A stretch of DNA of 53,719 bases from an uncultured cyanobacterium (GCA_946221495.1 CAMIFA010000010.1:1-53719); one strand, 5' to 3'; shown: positions 34,569 to 42,218, counted from the stretch's first letter. Program-made: numbers and translations. The notes: generated by a model from the sequence alone, not told the origin.

Positions 34569-35933
34569 ATGCCTTTTGATATCCGTCAGCTTATTACTAT
34601 TCCAAACAATCGCACTACGGGTAATGTCCATTTACCTTGTCCTAATTGCCAGTCACCAGACGCTAGTAATCCGGCAATGAGCATCAATCTAGATACGGGT
34701 GCTTACCACTGCTTTAAGTGTGAGGGAGAAAAGAATGGAGAGATTAGATCCGCGCTTGGAGATAGAAAAGATCCGATTGTGCCAACGGCACTTGCAGCAG
34801 TACCACAGCAAGAAAAGCAGGAAACATCAGCAGAGATGAGTAAGGTTTTAGAGCCATTGCAACAGATGGCAAATGAGCTAAAACTAGCTGTGTTACTGAT
34901 TCATCACACGACTAAAATTACGGTTGAGAATGCAGGTAATACAAATATATTCGACTCTATTCGAGGTAGTAGTGCAATTAGAGCTGTAGCGCGTGGCTCG
35001 TGGATTTTAGGAGCTAATGATCGCTGTTACAGGTTATGTGTTGAGCATGGTTTTGGGGAGAAACAAGATTTAGAGATTTTATTAGATCCTGAGACTTTGA
35101 CCTGGCGAGTAGTAAGACCTTGGAATCCTAAATCAAGTGCAACGCAAGTTGAGCAGATTTTGGAGTATCTACAAAAAGTGAAATCTGCAACGATTCCTGA
35201 GATCGCTTCTACTTTGAATTTAAATCCGAATTATGTGACTACTGCGTTATGGAGGTTGCAGGTTAATAACGAAATTCACAAAGAACCAGGTAAGAAGTTT
35301 TACCCCGCTATCTACCATATACTTAGTCCTAACAGCAATGAAATCACCTATCATGATATGTCAGCGATAGGTAACGGGAATAGCGACTCTGCAAGCATTT
35401 CAGAGGATGACATATCACCTATCATTAATACAGGAGAGCCAGATAAAAGGTATCAGAAAAGTCCTGATACTTTTCCCGATATCCCAGAAGATAGACATAT
35501 TTGCAATGTGATATGTAATGATACTCAAATCGTTATAGGGGGCGAATCCCAGTTACCTATCACGTTACCTATCAATGACCAAATGATAGGCAATAAGGTA
35601 TCAAAAACAGGCGATTCTGATACCTTTAGTAGTGATCACTTTACCCCTAGCTATGACACTTATACCTCTAATTCTGATACTTTTGTGAGTGAATCTGATA
35701 CTAGCCTTGGGGGTAATCAAGTTGACAATCAGCCTAAGTCGAATCACCCAAGGGTAAAAGTAGGCGATCGCTGTAAATGGATCGGTGGTCAAGGAGCTAT
35801 GGGGGTAATCTGCAAAGGGAAGGTGTTAGAGGTATTGGAGGTTAGTAATAAACAAGCCAATAGCGCGCGGGTAAAGGCTCCTAACTGGGCAGTTGATTAT
35901 TGGGTCGATGCAAGTTGTCTGAAGCGGGTTTAA
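34569..35933 (+). CDS. Internally deleted primase-helicase: zinc ribbon plus C-terminal part of a RecA-type ATPase
   Basis: 454 aa. Residues 24-51 form a primase-type zinc ribbon (C24, C27, C48, C51; YHCFKC). Only about 30 residues later the protein continues as the last part of an AAA_25/RepA-like helicase domain: VLEPLQQMANELKLAVLLIHH and GSSAIRAVARGSWILG. The TOPRIM domain, Walker A and Walker B that should lie between are missing. A winged-helix-like segment follows (IPEIASTLNLNPNYVTTALW), then a Ser/Asp/Thr-rich linker whose DNA carries repeats, and a small C-terminal beta domain (RCKWIGGQGAMGV). It probably cannot hydrolyse ATP; it may bind the origin only. Confidence 0.75.
   Translation: MPFDIRQLITIPNNRTTGNVHLPCPNCQSPDASNPAMSINLDTGAYHCFKCEGEKNGEIRSALGDRKDPIVPTALAAVPQQEKQETSAEMSKVLEPLQQMANELKLAVLLIHHTTKITVENAGNTNIFDSIRGSSAIRAVARGSWILGANDRCYRLCVEHGFGEKQDLEILLDPETLTWRVVRPWNPKSSATQVEQILEYLQKVKSATIPEIASTLNLNPNYVTTALWRLQVNNEIHKEPGKKFYPAIYHILSPNSNEITYHDMSAIGNGNSDSASISEDDISPIINTGEPDKRYQKSPDTFPDIPEDRHICNVICNDTQIVIGGESQLPITLPINDQMIGNKVSKTGDSDTFSSDHFTPSYDTYTSNSDTFVSESDTSLGGNQVDNQPKSNHPRVKVGDRCKWIGGQGAMGVICKGKVLEVLEVSNKQANSARVKAPNWAVDYWVDASCLKRV
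35344..35701. repeat. Iteron-like repeats inside the primase-like gene
   Basis: TCACCTATCA occurs at 35344-35353 and 35415-35424. GTTACCTATCA occurs in tandem at 35552-35562 and 35564-35574. Inverted copies are CGATAGGTAAC (35365-35375) and TGATAGG (35584-35590). A second family, GGTATCA/TGATAC, occurs at about 35449, 35464, 35597, 35618, 35673 and 35694. The same bases are read in different frames, so the DNA rather than the peptide is conserved. A replication origin is the simplest explanation. Confidence 0.65.
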
Positions 35934-36074
35934 GGCATTCTAGCGGTAGCCTTGCGTTGTCTATGCAGATGAAAGATTAAGCTTGCTACCCATACATCAA
36001 AGTAGGCAGAAAGTAAATAAATAGTAATAAATATTAATAAAGTATGCTAGGGGTCATTTCTTCTAACCTATAAG

Positions 36075-36124
36075 AAAGCATACCCATGACTGGGTATGCT
36101 TTGGGTATACTTTGGGTATGCTTT
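36075..36124. promoter_or_regulatory. Right arm-type repeats of the integrase
   Basis: Three perfect tandem 11-mers: GGGTATGCTTT (36092-36102), GGGTATACTTT (36103-36113) and GGGTATGCTTT (36114-36124). An inverted copy, AAAGCATACCC, is at 36075-36085. They end 25 bp before the att core. The matching left-end copies make them the likely binding sites of the integrase arm-binding domain. Confidence 0.85.
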
Positions 36125-36148
36125 AACTCGCGTTGTTATTCGTTAAAA

Positions 36149-36177
36149 ACGGGCATGGAGGGACTTGAACCCCCGAC
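36149..36177. repeat. attR core within tRNA-Arg(CCG)
   Basis: The 29 bases cover the T-arm and acceptor 3' half of the tRNA and match attL at 26 positions (mismatches at offsets 4, 16 and 18). The intact tRNA lies to the right, as expected when integration replaces the tRNA 3' end with an element-borne copy. Confidence 0.85.
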
Positions 36178-36223
36178 AACTCAGAACCGGAATCTGATGC
36201 TCTATCCACTGAGCTACATGCCC
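36150..36223 (-). tRNA. tRNA-Arg(CCG)
   Basis: The minus strand folds as a full cloverleaf: acceptor GGGCATG with CATGCCC, D-arm GCTC/GAGC, anticodon stem TCAGA/TCTGA around loop TTCCGGT (anticodon CCG), and T-loop TTCAAGT. Decodes CGG. Its 3' half is the attachment site of the 15-kb element. Confidence 0.97.
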
Positions 36224-36333
36224 TTGCATTCTAAAAGCATAGCATCTTTCACCAACTATATAAAGTAGAAGGTAGGCGATCGCTCTAATAAAACTAGTAA
36301 CTCTAGCTAACGCGGCAATCTTTAAATTTAAAA

Positions 36334-36407
36334 TCGGGATGACAGGATTTGAACCTGCGACATCCTGCTCCCAAAGCAGGCGCGCTACCAAGCTGCGCTA
36401 CATCCCG
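36334..36407 (-). tRNA. tRNA-Pro(TGG)
   Basis: The minus strand folds as a cloverleaf with acceptor CGGGATG/CATCCCG, anticodon stem CCTGC/GCAGG around loop TTTGGGA (anticodon TGG), T-loop TTCAAAT and discriminator A. It lies 110 bp upstream of tRNA-Arg on the same strand. Confidence 0.97.
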
Positions 36408-36499
36408 TTTATAGACATTAGTTACTATAATAACACAGTTAAGGCACAACGCAATTATTCTAGTTTGAATGCTATTAGCCTTTAAGTCTTCAAGTAATT

Positions 36500-37066
36500 T
36501 TAATTCGGATACCAAAACATACCCTTTATGCCTTCTGGGTCAGAAACAAAACCCAAACCGCGATAAAAATCTAAAACATGGGGGTCGGCAAATAAAGTAA
36601 TGTTACTAATATCTTCACTTCTAAGTTTCTTGATCATGTACTTCATCAGCGCCTTTCCTAGCTTTTTACCCTGAAAATCTGGGTGAACTACTACATCCCA
36701 AATAGTGGCGTTAAAAGCATGATCTGAGGTAGCGCGGGCAAAACCAATTAGCCGCCGTTGAGTTCCTCGCACCTCCCACATTGAGGCGACAAGAAAACTG
36801 TGTTCAATTGCTTTTTTCACTTTACGCACCGGACGACGCGACCAGCCTACTGCATCACAAAGTTCCTCTAGTTCATAAAGGTCAATGTCACGTTCACTAC
36901 TAAAAGTTATGCGATCGCCGCCTTGGGGAGAACCACTTCCAGATTCAGCAGTTTGCTCCTCAACTGGCGTTATTTTAGTTTCAACGGTAGCTTCAGAACT
37001 GCTAAACCAGCTTTTCCAAAAACCCATGCCAACTTGGTTCGGGTGATAAAAATTATGATGACTCAC
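36500..37066 (-). CDS. GNAT family N-acetyltransferase (Ycf52-like)
   Basis: 188 aa. The N-terminal 60 residues are variable and Ser/Glu-rich. The GNAT domain follows, with IGFARATSDHAFNATIWDVV, then VHPDFQGKKLGKALMKYMIK, the acetyl-CoA pyrophosphate-binding Q/RxxGxG/A motif, and LFADPHVLDFYRGLGFV. This pattern matches the cyanobacterial and plastid-encoded Ycf52 / plant NSI (GNAT2) group, some of which acetylate chloroplast proteins and serotonin. An internal ATG at 37027 is an alternative start. Confidence 0.85.
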   Translation of the reverse strand: MSHHNFYHPNQVGMGFWKSWFSSSEATVETKITPVEEQTAESGSGSPQGGDRITFSSERDIDLYELEELCDAVGWSRRPVRKVKKAIEHSFLVASMWEVRGTQRRLIGFARATSDHAFNATIWDVVVHPDFQGKKLGKALMKYMIKKLRSEDISNITLFADPHVLDFYRGLGFVSDPEGIKGMFWYPN

Positions 37067-37541
37067 TAGCTAGTTTGACACTATTCAATCTTTTTGATGT
37101 CATTCTTACTCCGGCTAGAACAGCCAGATCCGGCGATGACTTCGTTAATCGACTTACCCGACGAATTATCTTTTAATCCTTACATCCACAATCTAAACTT
37201 GCATTATAGACGTTGTTATGCATAGGACTTTAAATAAAGTCAAGCAGTGTCATGGTGTCTCAACTGAACTATTTCCAACTGTAGCATTTTGTCTGGAAAG
37301 GAGAACAAGCTTTTTAGAAAAAAGGACTAGGGATTAGGGAATATAAATGTGTATCCCTATTACTCCTAACCTTTACTACTTAGAGAGAAGCTAGGCTGCG
37401 ATCTATCGAGCTTCTGTCTATTTTCCAGCCTGAAGTGCATTTGATCTGAGGTAGGCAAGATATAAATTACTTGAGTTATTTTAATTTGTTCCTCATAAAC
37501 ATTTATTTGTTGTGGGGACTTACAAAGATACGATATTAAGT
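37067..37541. other. Divergent intergenic region, no gene seen
   Basis: About 475 bp between the GNAT and alpha/beta hydrolase genes. Around 37328-37372 there is a loose inverted repeat of the GGATTAGGGA/TCCCTATTACTCC kind, one of the degenerate CCCTA-rich repeats seen elsewhere in the window. No ORF is convincing. Confidence 0.4.
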
Positions 37542-38525
37542 ATGGCAACCATTAATATTCTGGGAGTTCGGCACACTTACGAGCTCACAGATCCTACGAC
37601 AGGTCCCCATGCTTTAGTTTTTATCCACGGTTGGCTTCTTAGTCGTGGATACTGGCAACCATTAATTGAGAGGTTGGCAGCAAATTACCAATGCTTAACT
37701 TATGATTTACGCGGTTTTGGTGAATCACAGATTACATCAGAACCTGAAGTCAACTGTCAGCAAAATTTATTGAATCCAACCTCCAGTGTTGTCGGTACTC
37801 AGCCGTTAACAAGTATGCCCCTCTTAGAAGCTCAAGATAACCGAGAGGCGCAAGCGTTGCCTGTACTCTCAGCTGTTCAGTATACTTCAGCTGCTTATGC
37901 TGAAGATTTGGCTCTTCTACTACAACGCTTAAATATTAACAGTGCTTGGCTGATTGGTCATTCTTTGGGAGGCAGCATTGCACTGTGGGCGGCTGACAAA
38001 CTGCCTGAATGTGTCAAGGGAGTAATTTGTATTAATGCTGGTGGTGGCGTTTATCTTAAAGAAGCCTTCGAGCAGTTTCGGTACTCTGGTCAACAATTAT
38101 TAAAATTTCGCCCCCGATGGCTTTGCCAACTGCCTTTAATTGATTTGGTATTTATGCGGGCAAATGTAGCGCGGGCGATCGCTCGTTCTTGGGGTCGTCA
38201 ACGGGTAATTGATTTTGTGGTGGCGCACCCAGAAGCTGCTTTAGGAACACTGCTAAATACTACAACGGAAGCAGAAATCAACTCCTTACCTCAATTAGTT
38301 TCTCGACTACAGCAGCCTGTTTATTTCCTGGCAGGGTCAAAAGACAAGATTATGGAACCAAAATATGTGCGACATTTGGCGAGCTTTCACGCGCTGTTTC
38401 GAGGGTGTGGAGACAATGTTATTGAAATTCCTCATTGTGGACACCTGGCAATGTTAGAGCAGCCAGATGTTGTTGCTGATTTAATTAATTCGCTGATTGA
38501 GCAACATGAGGCAAGAGGCGAGTAA
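37542..38525 (+). CDS. Alpha/beta hydrolase
   Basis: 327 aa from ATG 37542 (a GTG at 37512 would add ten unlikely residues). The oxyanion-hole region is VFIHGWLLSRGYW. The nucleophile Ser141 lies in IGHSLGGSIALW, the acid region is FLAGSKDKIMEP, and the His is in IPHCGHLAMLEQPD. All triad positions are present, so it should be an active esterase, lipase or haloperoxidase-type hydrolase. A 50-residue insertion with low-complexity character (about 65-115) follows the strand carrying YDLRGFGES. Substrate unknown. Confidence 0.9.
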   Translation: MATINILGVRHTYELTDPTTGPHALVFIHGWLLSRGYWQPLIERLAANYQCLTYDLRGFGESQITSEPEVNCQQNLLNPTSSVVGTQPLTSMPLLEAQDNREAQALPVLSAVQYTSAAYAEDLALLLQRLNINSAWLIGHSLGGSIALWAADKLPECVKGVICINAGGGVYLKEAFEQFRYSGQQLLKFRPRWLCQLPLIDLVFMRANVARAIARSWGRQRVIDFVVAHPEAALGTLLNTTTEAEINSLPQLVSRLQQPVYFLAGSKDKIMEPKYVRHLASFHALFRGCGDNVIEIPHCGHLAMLEQPDVVADLINSLIEQHEARGE

Positions 38526-38582
38526 AAAAGTCTTTTTCTAATCTTTAATAACTCTAGTAAATTTCTCTCTATTTCCTGATCC

Positions 38583-39644
38583 CTATCCCTGATCCCCAAC
38601 CCCTGACCCCTGCTGTTGATACAGCTGCATCACATCCTTAAGCGCTAGCCGCGACTGGACACCCAGAGTTAAAGATGAGGTATGACCACGATTGAGATGC
38701 TCGGCTGCGGCACAGCCAATCATCGCCGCATTATCGGTACAAAATTTTAGGGGGGGAAATAGCACTCTCAGGTTACGGGCAGTAGCTGCTGTTTGTAGGT
38801 GTTTTCTGAGTGAGCTATTCGCTGCTACACCGCCACCAACGGCAATAGTTTCAAGACCATAATCAAGGGCGCAGGCGATCGCGCGTTTGGTAAGCGATCG
38901 CGCTACTGTTTCTTGGAAAGAAGCTGCGACATCCATTACTGGTAGCGGTGATTCTAACTTTTGTACCAGGCGTAGTACCGCCGTTTTTAAGCCACTAAAA
39001 CTTGAATCATAAGGATGATAGCCTCCCTGTGGTAGGGAAACTTTTCCTTCTGGTAAGGCATATGCTTGCGGATTACCGACTTGTGCTAACTGGTCAATAG
39101 CAGGTCCACCAGGATACCCTAACTGCAATAACCGCGCTACTTTATCAAAGGCTTCACCCGCCGCATCGTCACGGGTTTCTCCTAGTGTTTGATAAACACC
39201 ACAATCTTTGACATAAATTAAGCTTGTGTGACCCCCAGAAACTAGCAAACTTAAGAAAGGCGGCTCTAAACTAAGTTCACTCAAGCAGTTGGCGTAAATA
39301 TGACCTTCGAGGTGATGAACTCCTAAAAATGGCTTTTGATGCACCATTGCCAAAGTTTTAGCCGCAGTTAAGCCTACCAATAGCGCCCCCACAAGTCCCG
39401 GCGCACAAGTTGCCGCAATGCCATCAATTGCTGTCCAGTCAATTGCGGCTTGTGTCATTGCCTGAGCGATTAAGTGATTAATACTTTCTAAGTGTTGGCG
39501 CGATGCTACCTCCGGCACTACGCCGCCATACTGCTGATGAATTGGAATTTGCGAAGCAACAATATTACTCCAAACTTGACGATTCTTAACAACGGCTACG
39601 GCAGTTTCATCACAGCTAGTTTCAATTGCTAAAACAGTTGACAT
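38583..39644 (-). CDS. tsaD: tRNA N6-threonylcarbamoyladenosine transferase TsaD
   Basis: Transfers threonylcarbamoyl from TC-AMP to A37 of ANN-decoding tRNAs, with TsaB and TsaE. 353 aa. The start MSTVLAIETSCDETAVAVV and the metal-binding HLEGHIYAN are diagnostic, as are LLVSGGHTSLIYV and the GGVAANSSLR loop. The last ten residues (QQGSGVGDQG) come from a CCCTGATCCCC-type simple repeat at the 3' end, so the tail is probably unstructured and not conserved. Confidence 0.97.
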   Translation of the reverse strand: MSTVLAIETSCDETAVAVVKNRQVWSNIVASQIPIHQQYGGVVPEVASRQHLESINHLIAQAMTQAAIDWTAIDGIAATCAPGLVGALLVGLTAAKTLAMVHQKPFLGVHHLEGHIYANCLSELSLEPPFLSLLVSGGHTSLIYVKDCGVYQTLGETRDDAAGEAFDKVARLLQLGYPGGPAIDQLAQVGNPQAYALPEGKVSLPQGGYHPYDSSFSGLKTAVLRLVQKLESPLPVMDVAASFQETVARSLTKRAIACALDYGLETIAVGGGVAANSSLRKHLQTAATARNLRVLFPPLKFCTDNAAMIGCAAAEHLNRGHTSSLTLGVQSRLALKDVMQLYQQQGSGVGDQG

Positions 39645-39760
39645 TGCTTAGTTAGGTAGATAAATGACTTGATTTTGCGAAACTTAAACTTTTATTTACT
39701 TAAACTTTCGGCGATCGCGCTTCAAGAGTATGATAACTTCCAAGTTCTGTAAAAAAAGCC

Positions 39761-39833
39761 TGTACAAGCCGCTTCGTTGTCTTAGAAAGTTGTGCGGGGT
39801 TGCTAGCTACACCGCTAACTTTGGGCTTGTACA
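39761..39833 (+). promoter_or_regulatory. Structured leader upstream of psaF
   Basis: TGTACAAGCC (39761-39770) and GGCTTGTACA (39824-39833) are perfect 10-bp inverted arms. Within them AAAGTT pairs with AACTTT (39786-39791, 39817-39822) and GCGG with CCGC. Together they could fold into one long stem ending 40 bases before the psaF ATG. The role (mRNA stability, light-dependent control or a protein-binding site) is not known. Confidence 0.55.
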
Positions 39834-39872
39834 CTTACAACTTTTTGTTTTGTAATAAAGGGAAACAATTCC

Positions 39873-40376
39873 ATGCGACGATTGTTGGCTCTAATTCTTG
39901 TGATTGGGCTATGGATCAATTTTGCCCCACCAGCAAAAGCGATAGGGGCAGGTCTTGTACCTTGCAGCGAATCGCCTGAGTTTCTCCAACGGGCTGAAAA
40001 TGCCCGCTCTTCTACCGATACGAGACCCGCGCAAGACAGATTTCAGTATTACATCGATAACAACGCCCTTTGCGGACCTGAAGGTCTGCCGCGTTTAATT
40101 GTAGATGGTCGTCCGGGACATCTTGGTGATATCACACTTCCGGGTCTTGCCTTTCTTTATATCGCTGGTTGGATCGGTTGGATGGGCCGCTCTTATATCC
40201 GAGCGGTTAAAAAAATGGAAGGTGCTGCTCCCGAAAGCAAAGAACTCGTTATCGATGTTCCTTTAGCAGTCAAATGTGGATTGGGAGGAGCTGCTTGGCC
40301 TGTGTCAGCCGTTAAAGAGTTTCTGTCTGGTGAATTAGTTGCCAAAGACGAAGAAGTTCCCATTTCCATGCGCTAG
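39873..40376 (+). CDS. psaF: Photosystem I reaction centre subunit III
   Basis: 167-aa precursor exported to the thylakoid lumen. A signal peptide (LLALILVIGLWINFAPPAKA) is followed by the mature N-terminus IGAGLVPCSESPEFLQRAEN, which in other organisms lies near the plastocyanin/cytochrome c6 docking site. Two Cys residues (in PCSESP and LCGPEG) fit the conserved disulfide. A transmembrane segment lies near TLPGLAFLYIAGWIGWMG. AAAGGGA gives the ribosome-binding site. It is followed by psaJ 37 bp later; together they form one transcript. Confidence 0.98.
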   Translation: MRRLLALILVIGLWINFAPPAKAIGAGLVPCSESPEFLQRAENARSSTDTRPAQDRFQYYIDNNALCGPEGLPRLIVDGRPGHLGDITLPGLAFLYIAGWIGWMGRSYIRAVKKMEGAAPESKELVIDVPLAVKCGLGGAAWPVSAVKEFLSGELVAKDEEVPISMR

Positions 40377-40413
40377 TTCAGCTTAACTTACATCTATATT
40401 TGGAGACCGATTC

Positions 40414-40566
40414 ATGGCGAAAAAAAACGACGACCAAAAAACTTATTTCCTGCAGTATCTTTCTCTATCACCAGTTCTTGCTGTTATTTCAGTAGTAGTT
40501 TCATTCACTACCTGGGCAATAATTAATTACTTCTTTCCAGATATTCTGATGTTTCCGAATCCTTAA
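40414..40566 (+). CDS. psaJ: Photosystem I subunit IX (PsaJ)
   Basis: A 50-aa one-helix protein. After a polar, Lys-rich start (MAKKNDDQKTYFLQYLS), it shows LSPVLAVISVVVSFTTWAII, the transmembrane helix, and ends in NYFFPDILMFPNP. PsaJ binds beside PsaF and stabilises it, and carries chlorophyll and carotenoid. Very short, so easily missed. The gene is 37 bp after psaF and is followed by a strong hairpin. Confidence 0.95.
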   Translation: MAKKNDDQKTYFLQYLSLSPVLAVISVVVSFTTWAIINYFFPDILMFPNP

Positions 40567-40692
40567 ATTCAAGGATTCAGCTTCAGAAATCATGCCTAGC
40601 GCTTGCTTAATATTTAGCTTTTCAATAAGGCTGCATCTTGGTGGAACACTTTAACTAAAGTTGCTACAAATTTAAGTAAAGTAATAGGTTTT

Positions 40693-40728
40693 TGAAACTC
40701 GCAATGTACCTAAAGACTGCGAGTTTCA
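40693..40728 (+). terminator. Terminator after psaFJ
   Basis: TGAAACTCGCA and TGCGAGTTTCA form a perfect 11-bp stem with a 14-base loop, followed by CATTTT. It ends 127 bp before psaL and separates the psaFJ transcript from psaL. Confidence 0.8.
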
Positions 40729-40854
40729 GTCATTTTAAATAGTTAGTAATTAGATTTATAATATTTTTAAACTTCACTCTCAAGAGTGAAATTTACTTGG
40801 ATCTATTCCTTTAAAATAATCACATAGTTTTAGTTGGACATTGAAAAGTACAGT

Positions 40855-41370
40855 ATGGTACAAGCAGTCACTGCGTCAAAAAATAAACCCAACGACCCGA
40901 GAAATCGAGAAGTCGTATTTCCAGCTGGCAATCCGCAAAATGGAAATTTATTAACGCCAATTAATAATTCTGCTTTTACCAAGTGGTATCTCAATCTTTT
41001 GCCCGCCTACCGTAAAGGTATAACACCGTTAAGACGAGGAGTAGAAGCTGGGATTGCTCATGGTTATTGGCTAATTAATCCCTTTGCTAAACTAGGACCA
41101 CTGCGGGATACAGATATTGCTGATAGGGCTGGATTACTGGCAACAATTGGTCTGGTTTTGATATCATCTGGTGCGATATATCTTTACGCTAATAGCAAGC
41201 CGAAAGAACCTTTTGTAGCTATTGGTACGCCTGAGCCTCCAGCCGATTTTAGTACCGGAGCAGGTTGGCAAAAATATGCAAATGGCTTTCTTGTTGGTGG
41301 TCTTGGTGGTGCTGTATTAGGTTATCTAGTACTTGCCAATGTTGAAGTAATCCAAAATTTGTTTAGATAG
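40855..41370 (+). CDS. psaL: Photosystem I reaction centre subunit XI (first copy)
   Basis: 171 aa from ATG 40855. PsaL sits in the thylakoid membrane at the PSI monomer contact face and governs trimer or tetramer formation. Seen: REVVFPAGNPQNGNLLTPIN, the chlorophyll-binding segment with LPAYRKGITPLRRGVEAGIA, then HGYWLINPFAKLGPLRDTD and two more hydrophobic helices. It ends IQNLFR, a short C-terminus. A second psaL copy lies 277 bp downstream. The psaF-psaJ-psaL order has been linked with tetrameric PSI in some cyanobacteria. Confidence 0.97.
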   Translation: MVQAVTASKNKPNDPRNREVVFPAGNPQNGNLLTPINNSAFTKWYLNLLPAYRKGITPLRRGVEAGIAHGYWLINPFAKLGPLRDTDIADRAGLLATIGLVLISSGAIYLYANSKPKEPFVAIGTPEPPADFSTGAGWQKYANGFLVGGLGGAVLGYLVLANVEVIQNLFR

Positions 41371-41647
41371 CAAATAGTACATAATTGTGGGTTAAGACTA
41401 ATTAACCTTTAAGCAATTAGTCATACATATATTAATCAGGAATAAAGTCTGATATACTTCAAACTTTATTCCTCAATTTTAATTATTAGGAAATATGAGT
41501 TTGCGCTCCATTTTAAATACAAGTTTATTTATTTTTAGCCGTTAGAGAGCAAGTTAATTTTTCTAAACTTAATAGTCAATATTGCTAGTAAATACCTGCT
41601 ATTCACATAAAATAATTCAACTACCTCATTTAGATAGCGATAAAAAT

Positions 41648-42178
41648 ATGGTGGAAGCGATAAGTAGATCAAAAGATCGCCCTAGTGACGCTAGAAACCG
41701 AGAGGTTGTCTTTCCGGCAGGACGCGATCCGCAGCGTGGGAATCTGGAAACACCGATTAATAATTCTAGTCTTGTCAAATGGTATATTAATGCCTTACCC
41801 GCTTATCGTAAAGGCATAACTCCCTTAAGACGAGGGATAGAAGCTGGTATTGCTCATGGTTATTGGTTAATTGGTCCTTTTGCAAAATTAGGTCCCCTGC
41901 GGGACACAGATGTTGCTAACTTAGCTGGGTTGTTGGCGACGCTTGGTATGGTTACAATCTCAACCTTTGCCATAGCTTTGTATGCCAATAGCAATCCCCC
42001 CCAGCCTCACGTTACAGTCACAACACCTAATCCTCCAGATACTTTTAAATCACCAGAGGGTTGGAATACTTATACTAGTGGTTTCCTATTTGGTGGTGTT
42101 GGTGGTGCTTTACTTGCATACTTCCTGCTTAGCAATATAGAAGTGATCCAAAGCCTGATTCCCAACCTGTATAAATAG
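41648..42178 (+). CDS. psaL: PsaL paralogue (second copy)
   Basis: 176 aa from ATG 41648. It keeps all PsaL landmarks (REVVFPAGRDPQRGNLETPI, LPAYRKGITPLRRGIEAGIA, HGYWLIGPFAKLGPLRDTD) but differs from the first copy across the helices (LLATLGMVTISTFAIALY) and has a longer C-terminus (IEVIQSLIPNLYK). C-terminal changes affect oligomer contacts. It is 277 bp after the first copy, so it probably has its own promoter, and is followed by a strong terminator. Which copy is used under which light condition cannot be told. Confidence 0.95.
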   Translation: MVEAISRSKDRPSDARNREVVFPAGRDPQRGNLETPINNSSLVKWYINALPAYRKGITPLRRGIEAGIAHGYWLIGPFAKLGPLRDTDVANLAGLLATLGMVTISTFAIALYANSNPPQPHVTVTTPNPPDTFKSPEGWNTYTSGFLFGGVGGALLAYFLLSNIEVIQSLIPNLYK

Positions 42179-42218
42179 TGCCGTTGAGCAGCTAGTTCTA
42201 GGGCATTAATCATAAACT

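Larger units (their letters stand above)
21161..36177. mobile_element. Integrated element of about 15 kb in tRNA-Arg(CCG)
   Basis: Bounded by a displaced tRNA 3' fragment on the left and the intact tRNA-Arg on the right, with 26 of 29 bases shared across the cores. Both ends carry 11-bp GGGTATRCTTT repeats. It contains a tyrosine recombinase at the left end, a leftward operon of about 17 genes (one gene reversed), and a rightward replication module at the right end. Lysis, tail-fibre-like and beta-helix spike-like genes point to a virus-derived or virus-like element. No terminase, portal, capsid or conjugation gene was recognised. HIP1 octamers inside it imply long residence in cyanobacteria. 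Confidence 0.85.

Noticed and set aside
21161..36177. Tectivirus-like (PRD1-type) virus on the ground of 15-kb size and a membrane protein
   Set aside because: No packaging ATPase with Walker A, no protein-primed polymerase and no double-jelly-roll capsid could be named from sequence; size alone is not evidence.
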